DNA from: Acholeplasmataceae bacterium
GTDB taxonomy: Bacteria > Bacillota_I > Bacilli_A > Acholeplasmatales > Acholeplasmataceae
NCBI GenBank assembly: GCA_023230825.1
Contig: JALNWO010000026.1
Location: 1-14,944 of the forward strand
Reading direction: 5' to 3'
DNA length: 14,944 bases
Both the position numbers and the translations under genes were made by a program. The notes under the pieces are model-generated. The model was not told where the DNA came from. It was given only the letters and a program-made list of their open reading frames with translations, and ran no database searches. This document shows positions 7,656 to 14,944 of the stretch, one piece after another (the stretch's first letter is position 1; each line of letters opens with the position of its first letter).

Positions 7656-10226
7656 ATGAAAAAACTAGCAATCATCGCCATCATTTTAGGATTGATCGCG
7701 GTATACTTCTTTACTTTTAACTTAAGAGCAACAAAAATAGAACCTCATGCTGTTCGCACGTATGATCCAGAAGGTTTTATTGATGCTGAGACGTTAGATG
7801 ATCCTGAAAAATTGGTGGCGCAAAATTCAAACTTTAAACTATATATCGATGAGAACACCTCTTATATTAAAGTAGTTGATCTTCGGACCAACGTGGTGTA
7901 TTATTCAAATCCAACTGTTCCTGATCCATGGGAAGAGGATGTCACAAAGTCAATTACGACCGCTGCGAAAGAAAGACAAAAAGCAACGATTGACTTAACC
8001 TACTATAATAAAGCGGGATCTTCTAATACAATTAACAACTACCGTTTAAGTATTTACCACCCTGATACAGTCTTAAGACCTGAAGGGGAACGGACATTTG
8101 GGATTAAATATATCCCTAATGGAGTTCAGGTAAAATATGTGATTGAAGATACGGAAATTGACCAATTGTATTTCCCTAAATTTTTACCTAAAGACGTCAT
8201 TGAAGCGATGAATGATTTTAATATTTTAAGTCGCTTGGCTTATACGGGTTATGATTCAGAACGTGATCTTTATGAAATTATCAACTATGAAAATATGAGT
8301 AAGATCACAAAACAAAGACTATATAATATTTTTTACCGTGATGCAGCTGAAGACGAAAAGTATACTCGCGAACGTGCGATTGAAGAAAATGAGCACTACG
8401 GCTATTTTGAACAACATGAAAAAGTACGGTTTGAAGTAGCTATTGAACTAGAATTAACAGAAAAAGGTTTACGAGCTACAATTTTAAAAGATTCAATCGT
8501 TGAAACAGAAGATATTAAAATTGCTCGTTTAACACTGTATCCTTTTTTCGGTACAGCTGTATCTGAAGTTGGCGGTGTGCCAACGAATGGTTATTTAGTT
8601 GTCCCTGATGGAAGTGGGGCCATTATTGAATTTAATAACGAAAAATATTACGCCAGTGCGTATAATAAACGCCTCTATGGCCAAGATTTAGCTCAACTTC
8701 CGTATAAGATGGCTGAGCAGCAACAACCCATTAACATGCCAGTTTATGGAATGGTTAAAGACGATGGTGGGTTTGCAGCTATTATTACCGAAGGCGATGC
8801 GATGGCTGCTATATTTGCAGACGTATCCGGAAGGAATGACTCGTATAACAAAATCTATCCGACCTTTAACTTAAGAGAAGTGGAAGCAGTTGTCATCGGG
8901 ACAGGCTGGAATACATATGGTGTTGATTTATGGACGAAAACAATTGTTTCGACCGACTTCACGGTTGAGTTCCATTTCTTAAAAGAAGAAGAAAATAATT
9001 ATGTTGGGATTGCGAAAAAATTCCAAGAATACTTAATCGAAGAAAAAGGGTTTACAGCAAAACCACAAAGCGACCGAACGATTGCGACCATTGAGTTTTT
9101 AGGTGCCTATGATTACAAGTCCTTTTTCTTAGGCGTTCCTTATTATACAAATAAATCGATGACAACATACGATCAAGCGAAAATGATTATCGATGAACTT
9201 CAAGATCGTGGCGTCACAGAAATGAATGTTTTATATCAAGGAGCGATTAATGGTGGTCTATCACAAGACATCAATGATCGGGTGAAGTTTGAACGTTCTG
9301 TTGGAAACAAACGCAACTTTGAACGGTTTGAAACATATTTAGGAAGCTTAGGTGTTGATGTTTATCAATCGATTAATTTAATGACCGCCAACGGTTATCA
9401 TAAGTTATTCGATCAATATCGATATACTGCAAGCAGAATCCGTGGAAACCACGCAGAAATGTATGATTATCATTATCCGACACGACTTCCTTATTCAGAA
9501 ACAAATTACGAACATAGTAAGAGTGCATACGTCATTAACCCGGTGTATTATGAAGCGATCTTTAAGAAACTAAATCGAGGATATGATTTTAACAATATTG
9601 AGTTTTCTTTAATGGGTTCACGATTAACGGGTCATTACGATCGCAATGTTATCATTTATAAACAGGATAGTTTACGGATACAAGAAGTATTCTTAGAAAG
9701 CTTAAATAAAGAAATGATGTTAAACAATCCATCGTATTATGCTTTCAACTATGCAAACTATATGACTGATATTCCATTAGAGGCAACACTCTATTCTATT
9801 ATTGATGCACAAATCCCCCTACAACAACTTGTCTTATCAGGGATGGTTGAATATTCTGGTCACTCCATTAACTTAGCGAGCGATCGAGGCTTTAACTATG
9901 AGTTCTTAAAACATATTGAAACGGGTTCTAACTTAAAGTATACGTTAACATATGAAGATTCACGTGCATTATTAAATACTGAGTATAACGAATATATGGC
10001 TACCCATTATGTGAACTGGCTTGATATGATTGAAGAACAAGTGAAAACTTTAGATGCTTTAGGCATTCACGAAGGCTATCTTGTTAATCATGAAGTTGTG
10101 AGCCACAACGTCTATCGTGTCACATATTCGAATGGCATTAAAATTTTAATTAACTATAACTTAAATCCACGAAACGTGAGTATTTATACCGTACCGGGAA
10201 TGAGTTATTTAGTAGAGGGGGTTTAA
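7656..10226 (+). CDS. DUF5696-type membrane-anchored protein, possible glycoside hydrolase
   Basis: 856 residues; ATG 7656 follows AGAGGTGAT at 7644-7652. An N-terminal hydrophobic segment (MKKLAIIAIILGLIAVYFF) without a following Cys implies a signal anchor or a non-lipoprotein signal peptide. Residues about 55-445 are rich in predicted beta strands and carry the YLVVPDGSGAIIEFNN segment (313-328) that I associate with DUF5696 proteins. Residues about 475-770 show alternating strand/helix character (for example TIEFLGAYDY, EMNVLYQGAINGG, VDVYQSINLM, NIEFSLMGSRL), consistent with a TIM barrel. Residues about 800-856 form a beta tail. A beta-supersandwich plus barrel plus beta tail is the layout of several glycosidase families, so an extracytoplasmic carbohydrate-active role is plausible. 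No catalytic pair can be assigned. It lies directly before permease pair B, with a one-base overlap. The DUF assignment is from memory of the family. Confidence 0.8.
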   Translation: MKKLAIIAIILGLIAVYFFTFNLRATKIEPHAVRTYDPEGFIDAETLDDPEKLVAQNSNFKLYIDENTSYIKVVDLRTNVVYYSNPTVPDPWEEDVTKSITTAAKERQKATIDLTYYNKAGSSNTINNYRLSIYHPDTVLRPEGERTFGIKYIPNGVQVKYVIEDTEIDQLYFPKFLPKDVIEAMNDFNILSRLAYTGYDSERDLYEIINYENMSKITKQRLYNIFYRDAAEDEKYTRERAIEENEHYGYFEQHEKVRFEVAIELELTEKGLRATILKDSIVETEDIKIARLTLYPFFGTAVSEVGGVPTNGYLVVPDGSGAIIEFNNEKYYASAYNKRLYGQDLAQLPYKMAEQQQPINMPVYGMVKDDGGFAAIITEGDAMAAIFADVSGRNDSYNKIYPTFNLREVEAVVIGTGWNTYGVDLWTKTIVSTDFTVEFHFLKEEENNYVGIAKKFQEYLIEEKGFTAKPQSDRTIATIEFLGAYDYKSFFLGVPYYTNKSMTTYDQAKMIIDELQDRGVTEMNVLYQGAINGGLSQDINDRVKFERSVGNKRNFERFETYLGSLGVDVYQSINLMTANGYHKLFDQYRYTASRIRGNHAEMYDYHYPTRLPYSETNYEHSKSAYVINPVYYEAIFKKLNRGYDFNNIEFSLMGSRLTGHYDRNVIIYKQDSLRIQEVFLESLNKEMMLNNPSYYAFNYANYMTDIPLEATLYSIIDAQIPLQQLVLSGMVEYSGHSINLASDRGFNYEFLKHIETGSNLKYTLTYEDSRALLNTEYNEYMATHYVNWLDMIEEQVKTLDALGIHEGYLVNHEVVSHNVYRVTYSNGIKILINYNLNPRNVSIYTVPGMSYLVEGV

Positions 10227-11158
10227 TGATGACTGAACAACAACGACTCCCAAGAAAGTGGAAACGACCAGAGTTAACTTATAAAAATCAAAAACGGGTT
10301 TGGGCTGCTATTTTCCTTTTGCCATGGGTGATTGGACTCATCTTATTGTTCATCTTTCCGTTTTTCCAAACCTTCCGCTATAGTTTCTTTAAACTCACGC
10401 CTCGTGCTGGTGAAATTTTAACTGAGAATGTTGGCTTTGCCAACTATTCATACGCCTTTAATACGCACGTGACGACAACATCTTCATTCCGCGTAGAATT
10501 ATTAGATACTGTAGCAGACGTCTTTATTAACTTGCCGGTCTTACTGATTTTTAGTTTATTTATCGCTGTCTTATTAAATATGAAATTTAGAGGTCGCGCG
10601 ATTGTCAGAGCAATCTTCTTTATCCCCGTTATTTTAAACTCAGCTGCGGTTGTCTCTGCGGTTGGCGGCGGAGAAGCGATTAACGCTATTTTAGAACAAC
10701 AGGGCATTGATAAAGTTTTTGATCTTCAGTTTTACTTAATGCAGACAGGAATGACGCCGGGGATTATTAACTTCATTGTTGGATTGATCGACCGGATTTA
10801 TGATATTTTAGCACTTGCAGGTGTTCCAATCCTCCTCTTTCTTGCTAGTATTCAATCGATACCAAAACATTTATATGAAGCGGCTAAGATTGAGGGCGCG
10901 ACTGCCTATGAAATGTTTTGGTTAATTACTTTACCAAACGTGAAAGTGCATATTGGAACGGTCATTGTTTATGCCCTTGTTGATACGTTCTTAACGTCAT
11001 CGATTTCAAACATTATTAGTACGGAGTTGAATAAACAAAACTGGGGCTTATCTTCAGCAATGGCTTGGATTTATGTCGGTACGATTATTTTAATTTTAAT
11101 TGTCTTAGGTGCTTTAGGCAAACTATTTAAGATTGGAGAGTCGCACTATGAAAACTAA
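10226..11158 (+). CDS. Carbohydrate ABC transporter permease B1 (MalF-like)
   Basis: 310 residues, multi-pass, with a basic N-terminal tail and a first membrane segment at about 27-50. The EAA loop is at residues 218-240 (YEAAKIEGATAYEMFWLITLP). The region between the central and EAA parts (about 148-200: GGGEAINAILEQQ and onward) is longer and more hydrophobic than in permease A1, so the two pairs are not recent duplicates. ATG 10226 shares one base with the upstream TAA. ATG 10229 is an alternative start and sits 7 nt from the GAGGGGG ribosome-binding match at 10215-10221. The gene overlaps the next permease by 11 bp. Confidence 0.91.
   Translation: MMTEQQRLPRKWKRPELTYKNQKRVWAAIFLLPWVIGLILLFIFPFFQTFRYSFFKLTPRAGEILTENVGFANYSYAFNTHVTTTSSFRVELLDTVADVFINLPVLLIFSLFIAVLLNMKFRGRAIVRAIFFIPVILNSAAVVSAVGGGEAINAILEQQGIDKVFDLQFYLMQTGMTPGIINFIVGLIDRIYDILALAGVPILLFLASIQSIPKHLYEAAKIEGATAYEMFWLITLPNVKVHIGTVIVYALVDTFLTSSISNIISTELNKQNWGLSSAMAWIYVGTIILILIVLGALGKLFKIGESHYEN
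11135..11140 (+). promoter_or_regulatory. Ribosome-binding site that fixes the start of permease B2
   Basis: GGAGAG lies inside the 3' end of permease B1, 7 nt before ATG 11148. It supports that ATG over the in-frame TTG at 11133, which sits on top of the site. Confidence 0.65.
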
Positions 11159-12146
11159 TATCATTGAACAACTCAAAAAATCTTATCACGGTGTTATGAA
11201 AGACTTAAAAGATCCTGCTAAAAATTTCCGAAGAAAAAGAAAGTTCCAAAGTTTCTTAATGACTTTCTTTAGAACGGTTTTATTAGTTGGACTCTGTTTC
11301 GTTATTTTATTTCCAACCATCCAGCAAATCTTAATGGCACTTCGTGCCCCAGAAGATACCAATAACCCAGCAGTTATTTGGATTCCAGAAAACTGGAGTG
11401 TTATGAATATTAAAATTGCGGCAATCGTCTTAGACTATCGGCACGCGCTAGTGAATACGTTTAAACTCAGTGCGATCGCGATGGTTTTATCGATGGCATC
11501 AACCGCTTTAGCGGGTTATGCTTTCGCAAGGCTGAGCTTTAAAGGAAGTGGCATTTTATTTGGGCTCGTCCTTTTAACGATTATTATTCCACCACAGGCT
11601 TTATCGCTCTCGCAGTATTTATATTTTAGGAATTTAGGTTTGATTGGGAAAGAAGGGTCTATTTATTTAATGAGTGGACTCGGGATGGGTATTCGTAGTG
11701 GTATCTTTATTTATATTTTTAGAAGTTTCTTTAGGGGACTTCCAAAAGAGCTCGAAGAGTCTGCCCAAATTGATGGTGCCGGTGTCTTCAGGATTTTCTG
11801 GAACGTCATGTTACCAAACGCACGTGGTGCGTTAGTAACCGTTGGTCTATTCGCCTTCGTTTGGCAGTGGAATGACGCTTATTATGTTAAAATATTTGAG
11901 GTGAGTACCGAACGGTTCCCCTTATTAACGATGCAACTGATTAACGCTGCTGAAAACGTCTATGCCGCACTTTTCTATACAGGTGGACTGAGTTTAATTG
12001 GTCAGGATGTTTGGGAAAATCCAGTCTTCTTAGCTCTGATATCAAACGTTTCAGCATTATTAATGATGTTACCACTACTCATTATGTATTTATTTGTTCA
12101 AAAACAATTTGTCGAATCTATTGAACGGACAGGTATTGTAGGCTAA
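11148..12146 (+). CDS. Carbohydrate ABC transporter permease B2 (MalG-like)
   Basis: 332 residues from ATG 11148, chosen because GGAGAG precedes it by 7 nt. The protein has a long cytoplasmic N-terminus (about 40 residues, Lys/Arg-rich), six or so membrane segments, an EAA loop at 203-225 (EESAQIDGAGVFRIFWNVMLP) and the MalG-type ending FVQKQFVESIERTGIVG. It partners with the preceding permease. It is longer than permease A2, mainly through its N-terminal tail and an extra loop near 280-300 (TGGLSLIGQDVWENP). The stop TAA abuts the ATG of the DUF624 gene with no gap. Confidence 0.92.
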   Translation: MKTNIIEQLKKSYHGVMKDLKDPAKNFRRKRKFQSFLMTFFRTVLLVGLCFVILFPTIQQILMALRAPEDTNNPAVIWIPENWSVMNIKIAAIVLDYRHALVNTFKLSAIAMVLSMASTALAGYAFARLSFKGSGILFGLVLLTIIIPPQALSLSQYLYFRNLGLIGKEGSIYLMSGLGMGIRSGIFIYIFRSFFRGLPKELEESAQIDGAGVFRIFWNVMLPNARGALVTVGLFAFVWQWNDAYYVKIFEVSTERFPLLTMQLINAAENVYAALFYTGGLSLIGQDVWENPVFLALISNVSALLMMLPLLIMYLFVQKQFVESIERTGIVG

Positions 12147-12809
12147 ATGAAATTTGAAAAAACGTTTTTTCAAAAACTAAATACGATTGCCGATTGGATT
12201 ATTCGGATTATTTTAATAAACTTTCTTATGATTGTTACGAGTATTCCCATTATTACCATTTTTCCGAGTTTATCCGCCGGCTATAAACTTTTTCATCGAT
12301 ATATCAATCAAGAGGAAGAACCACTCTTTAAAGGATATTATTTGTTTTTTAAAGAGAATTTAGGAAAAAAGATTTGGTTTAGTGTTCTGTTAATCGTTTT
12401 ATTAGGTTTAGGATTTGTAAATGTTAGATATTATGATCAATCCTTGCAACTTACAAAAAACTGGTTTTTCCTCGTTGGTTATTATATTACCCTTGCTTTT
12501 TTAATTGGGATGATTGTTATTACCCTTTATACATTGTCTTCAATGTTAGTTGTCCCAAAGGCAAAAGTGTGGCTTTTATTTAAGTTATCATTTTATTTGG
12601 CAGGAAAATTTATTTTCCGAACGCTATTATTGGTGTTCACAATTGCCATTCCCTTTGTTTTATTTATGTTTCCCTTAACACAACTCATTTTCGTTTTTGG
12701 TGGCTTATCTATCCCAATCTTATTGAATGCCCTATTAACGAATAAAGTAGTGAAGTATGTAGAAAGTTTGGTGGATGAAGATGTTCAAAGTGGGGATCGA
12801 GAATCTTGA
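12147..12809 (+). CDS. DUF624/YesL-like membrane protein
   Basis: 220 residues with about five membrane segments (roughly 18-40, 76-92, 107-131, 158-175 and 178-196). The N-terminal sequence with IPIITIFPSLSAGYKLFHRYINQ matches the typical DUF624 (YesL) pattern, a family often found next to carbohydrate ABC permeases in Bacilli. The biochemical role is not established. ATG 12147 directly follows the permease stop and only a weak AGG is seen upstream, so translation probably depends on coupling to the permease. The C-terminal tail is acidic and hydrophilic (ESLVDEDVQSGDRES) and is encoded over the start of namZ. Confidence 0.85.
   Translation: MKFEKTFFQKLNTIADWIIRIILINFLMIVTSIPIITIFPSLSAGYKLFHRYINQEEEPLFKGYYLFFKENLGKKIWFSVLLIVLLGLGFVNVRYYDQSLQLTKNWFFLVGYYITLAFLIGMIVITLYTLSSMLVVPKAKVWLLFKLSFYLAGKFIFRTLLLVFTIAIPFVLFMFPLTQLIFVFGGLSIPILLNALLTNKVVKYVESLVDEDVQSGDRES
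12770..12774 (+). promoter_or_regulatory. Ribosome-binding site favouring the second ATG of namZ
   Basis: GGTGG directly abuts ATG 12775 but stands 6 nt from ATG 12781, so the latter is the better start. The site lies within the DUF624 coding region. Confidence 0.5.
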
Positions 12810-13926
12810 TCAACATCTCGCATTATTTAATCATAAACGCGTTGGTTTAATTACAAACCCCACAGGGGTTGATCGAAACTTAAAATCAACGATCGATATC
12901 TTACAAGAACAAACGACTTTGGCCGTTCTTTTTGCCCCGGAACATGGGGTTCGTGGTGATTTACAAGCGGGGGTTCGTTTAGATAATTATGTCGATGAAA
13001 AAACAGGTGTAATGGTCTATTCTTTATACGGACAAAATAAAAAACCAACAAAAGAGATGTTGGCAGGTGTCGATCTTTTATGTTTTGACATTCAAGATGT
13101 CGGGGCCAGATATTATACCTATTTGTATACCATGGCATACGCCATGATGGCTGCGAAGGAAAACAACATCCCTTTTGTTGTCTTTGATAGACCTAACCCA
13201 GTCAACGGGATAACAGTAGAAGGAACGATTTTGGATTTGGAGTACCGTTCTTTTGTTGGCTATTATCCGCTCGTACAACGGTATGGCTTAACGATTGGTG
13301 AGCTTGCTGTTCTCTTTAACGAATTGTATGAAATTAATTGTGATTTGACGGTTGTTAAAATGACAGGGTACGATCGACATTTAGACTATGACGCTTTAGG
13401 ATTTCCTTGGATTCTTCCAAGTCCTAATTTACCAACAGTTGAATCGACCTATCATTATTTAGCGACATGCTACTATGAAGGGACCAATGTAAGCGAAGGT
13501 CGAGGAACAACAAAACCATTTAGCTTTGTTGGTGCCCCCTGGTTTAACAGTCAAGCAGTCATAGAAAGGTTAAATAAAGAAGAACTAAAAGGTGTTCAGT
13601 TTCGTCCCGTATATTTCACACCAACGTTCTCAAAACATCAAGGAGAACTTTGTGAAGGGATTGAGCTGATCTTAACTGATAAAAAGATGTATGAACCCGT
13701 TAAAACAGGACTAACGCTTTTACACATCGTGAAAGAAATACATGAAGAATTCGCCTTTATTAAACCTTTTAAAGAAGGTCATCATCCGATGATTGATTTG
13801 TTAACAGGAGATAACTATAATCGCTTAGAAATGCCGTTATCAGAAAAATTAAAACGACTTAAAAAAGATACAGAAACCTTTAGAACATTGAAAGAGAGGT
13901 ATCACTTATATGAAACAACGACTTGA
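12781..13926 (+). CDS. namZ: Exo-beta-N-acetylmuramidase NamZ (DUF1343, GH171), predicted cytoplasmic
   Basis: 381 residues from ATG 12781 (383 from ATG 12775). NamZ removes MurNAc from the non-reducing end of peptidoglycan fragments. The DUF1343 signature segments appear in order (numbering from 12781): FAPEHGVRGDLQAG (51-64), FDIQDVGARYYTYLYTM (102-118), FDRPNPVNG (135-143), LPSPNLPT (212-219) and EGTNVSEGRGTTKPF (233-247) followed by GAPW. The sequence begins MFKVGIENLD with no signal peptide, whereas B. subtilis NamZ (YbbC) is secreted. This copy is therefore expected in the cytoplasm, acting on imported saccharides. It overlaps DUF624 by 29 bp and the following nagZ by 17 bp, so production is coupled to both. 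The family assignment is very secure; the cytoplasmic location rests on the absent signal sequence. Confidence 0.93.
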   Translation: MFKVGIENLDQHLALFNHKRVGLITNPTGVDRNLKSTIDILQEQTTLAVLFAPEHGVRGDLQAGVRLDNYVDEKTGVMVYSLYGQNKKPTKEMLAGVDLLCFDIQDVGARYYTYLYTMAYAMMAAKENNIPFVVFDRPNPVNGITVEGTILDLEYRSFVGYYPLVQRYGLTIGELAVLFNELYEINCDLTVVKMTGYDRHLDYDALGFPWILPSPNLPTVESTYHYLATCYYEGTNVSEGRGTTKPFSFVGAPWFNSQAVIERLNKEELKGVQFRPVYFTPTFSKHQGELCEGIELILTDKKMYEPVKTGLTLLHIVKEIHEEFAFIKPFKEGHHPMIDLLTGDNYNRLEMPLSEKLKRLKKDTETFRTLKERYHLYETTT

Positions 13927-14944
13927 AAATATGACCCTAGAAGAAAAAATTGGGCAGCTTTTAATGTTTGGAATTGAAGGCACAGAAGTAAATGAAGAAA
14001 CCATGCAAATGGTTGAAAAATATAAAGCAGGAAACGTAATTTTATTTACCCATAATATTAAGGGTATTAAGCAATTGTTTAAACTAACACAAGATCTCCA
14101 TCAACTAAGCTTAAAGCATTTAGGTCTCCCAATGTTTATTGGTATTGATCAAGAGGGTGGGATGGTGACGAGAATTCAATCAGAAGCTACTTTTTTCCCA
14201 GGAGCAATGACAATTGCAGCCAATCACCTTCCCTTAATGGGTTATGAAGTTGGGAAGCAAATGGGTTTTGAGTTAAAACAATTAGGAATTAATATTAATT
14301 TCGCCCCCGTTTTAGATGTTAACAACAATCCCAAAAACCCTGTCATTGGCGTAAGGAGTTATTCTGATAATCCAGAAGAAGTTGCGAAGTACGGCTTGCC
14401 CTTTATTCAAGGACTTCAAGAACATGTCATCGCAACCGCTAAACATTTTCCTGGTCACGGTGATACCGTTGTTGACTCACATGTTGGTCTTCCAACAGTC
14501 AATCATTCACGAGAAAGACTTGAGGCTGTTGAGTTCGCCCCTTTCAAAAAGGCGATTAACGCAGGCATTCATGGAATGATGAGTAGTCATATTTATTTTC
14601 CAGCATTAACCGAAGGTGGAAAACCAGCAACGTTGTCTCATGAAGTGATGACAACGCTTCTTCGTGATGAATTTGGCTTTGAAGGTTTAATTGTCACTGA
14701 CGGGATGGAGATGAAGGCAATTGCCGACCGCTATGGTACAGTTGAAGCGAGTTTAATGGCTGTTCAAGCAGGTGTGAATATTTATTGTGTTTGTCATTCG
14801 CCAAAACTCGCACTTGAATCGATGGAAAGAATTAAAGAAGCAGTCTTGAATGGTGAAATCAGTGAAGACGTTATTAACGAAAGGGTTGAACGAGTTCTCC
14901 ACTACAAAGAAAAGTATGCTCACACAAACGTTGATTTTGAGTTC
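13910..14944 (+). CDS. nagZ: GH3 beta-N-acetylglucosaminidase NagZ, 3'-truncated by the window edge
   Basis: The frame opens at ATG 13910 (GAGAGG at about 13894-13899, 10 nt upstream) and runs without a stop through the last base, giving 345 residues. NagZ hydrolyses (or in some GH3 members phosphorolyses) GlcNAc-beta-1,4-MurNAc bonds. Visible motifs are IDQEGG (79-84), substrate-binding region NFAPVLDVNNNPKNPVIG, the KHFPGHGDT block at 178-186 leading into the Asp189-x-His191 acid/base dyad of NagZ enzymes, and the nucleophile Asp264 in VTDGMEM. All key catalytic residues are present. It has no signal peptide, unlike secreted B. subtilis NagZ, and resembles the cytoplasmic enzymes. The barrel domain is essentially complete at the edge; a C-terminal domain may or may not follow. 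It overlaps namZ by 17 bp, so the two enzymes form a translationally coupled pair. Confidence 0.94.
   Translation, partial: MKQRLENMTLEEKIGQLLMFGIEGTEVNEETMQMVEKYKAGNVILFTHNIKGIKQLFKLTQDLHQLSLKHLGLPMFIGIDQEGGMVTRIQSEATFFPGAMTIAANHLPLMGYEVGKQMGFELKQLGININFAPVLDVNNNPKNPVIGVRSYSDNPEEVAKYGLPFIQGLQEHVIATAKHFPGHGDTVVDSHVGLPTVNHSRERLEAVEFAPFKKAINAGIHGMMSSHIYFPALTEGGKPATLSHEVMTTLLRDEFGFEGLIVTDGMEMKAIADRYGTVEASLMAVQAGVNIYCVCHSPKLALESMERIKEAVLNGEISEDVINERVERVLHYKEKYAHTNVDFEF

Noticed and set aside
13131..13146. Inverted repeat CATGGC-ATAC-GCCATG
   Set aside because: It is a six-base stem within conserved namZ coding sequence, explained by the codons for MAYAM, with no U-tract or gene boundary nearby.
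14382..14579. Small plus-strand open frame of 65 codons
   Set aside because: It is out of frame inside nagZ, whose reading frame is continuous and carries all catalytic motifs across this stretch.
1..14944. Mycoplasma-type genetic code (TGA read as Trp)
   Set aside because: Tryptophan is encoded by TGG throughout and TGA is the natural stop of namZ at 13924-13926, so the standard bacterial code applies.
1..14944. CRISPR arrays, insertion sequences, tRNA or rRNA genes
   Set aside because: No spaced direct repeats, transposase-like proteins, terminal inverted repeats or RNA-gene signatures were seen. Coding sequence fills nearly the whole window and no gap exceeds about 55 bp.

Overview
The window is a single densely packed plus-strand gene cluster, with no convincing gene on the minus strand. 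It encodes two carbohydrate-type (CUT1-like) ABC import systems, several surface or membrane accessory proteins, and two enzymes of peptidoglycan amino-sugar breakdown. Strong Shine-Dalgarno sites of the AAAGGAGGTGAT type, moderately AT-rich composition, TGG used for Trp with TGA as a stop, and the protein families present (DUF5696, Yip1, DUF624/YesL, NamZ, GH3 NagZ) point to a low-GC Bacillota of the class Bacilli. A deep-branching relative of the wall-less Acholeplasma/Izemoplasma/Haloplasma lineages is possible. The sequence alone cannot settle the genus.

Layout. Positions 1-711 hold the C-terminal part of a first solute-binding protein, followed by a perfect 13-bp inverted repeat (717-744) that looks like an intrinsic terminator or attenuator. 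From about 765 to the right edge, eleven genes follow with gaps of at most 18 bp or with short overlaps. They are: a very large membrane-anchored solute-binding protein with a duplicated N-terminal beta-sandwich region (765-3686); permease pair A (3705-4631, 4631-5518); a secreted beta-propeller/TPR protein with a C-terminal membrane anchor (5530-7002); a Yip1-type membrane protein (6992-7645); a DUF5696 membrane-anchored protein (7656-10226); permease pair B (10226-11158, 11148-12146); a DUF624/YesL-like membrane protein (12147-12809); NamZ (12781-13926); and NagZ (13910 to the edge).

How it may work together (inference). The two binding proteins and two permease pairs would capture and import oligosaccharides. 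No ATP-binding subunit is encoded here, so a shared ATPase elsewhere is expected. The propeller/TPR protein, DUF5696 protein and large binding protein would form an extracytoplasmic surface layer that binds or processes the glycan. NamZ and NagZ lack signal peptides, unlike the secreted B. subtilis enzymes, so they would act inside the cell, probably splitting imported MurNAc/GlcNAc saccharides. The cluster therefore looks like a peptidoglycan- or amino-sugar-scavenging locus whose central surface components are uncharacterised.

The least expected details are a likely non-canonical ATT start codon on the 973-residue binding protein, the duplicated beta-sandwich fusion on that protein, the propeller-TPR-anchor protein, and the glycosidase-like architecture of the DUF5696 protein.
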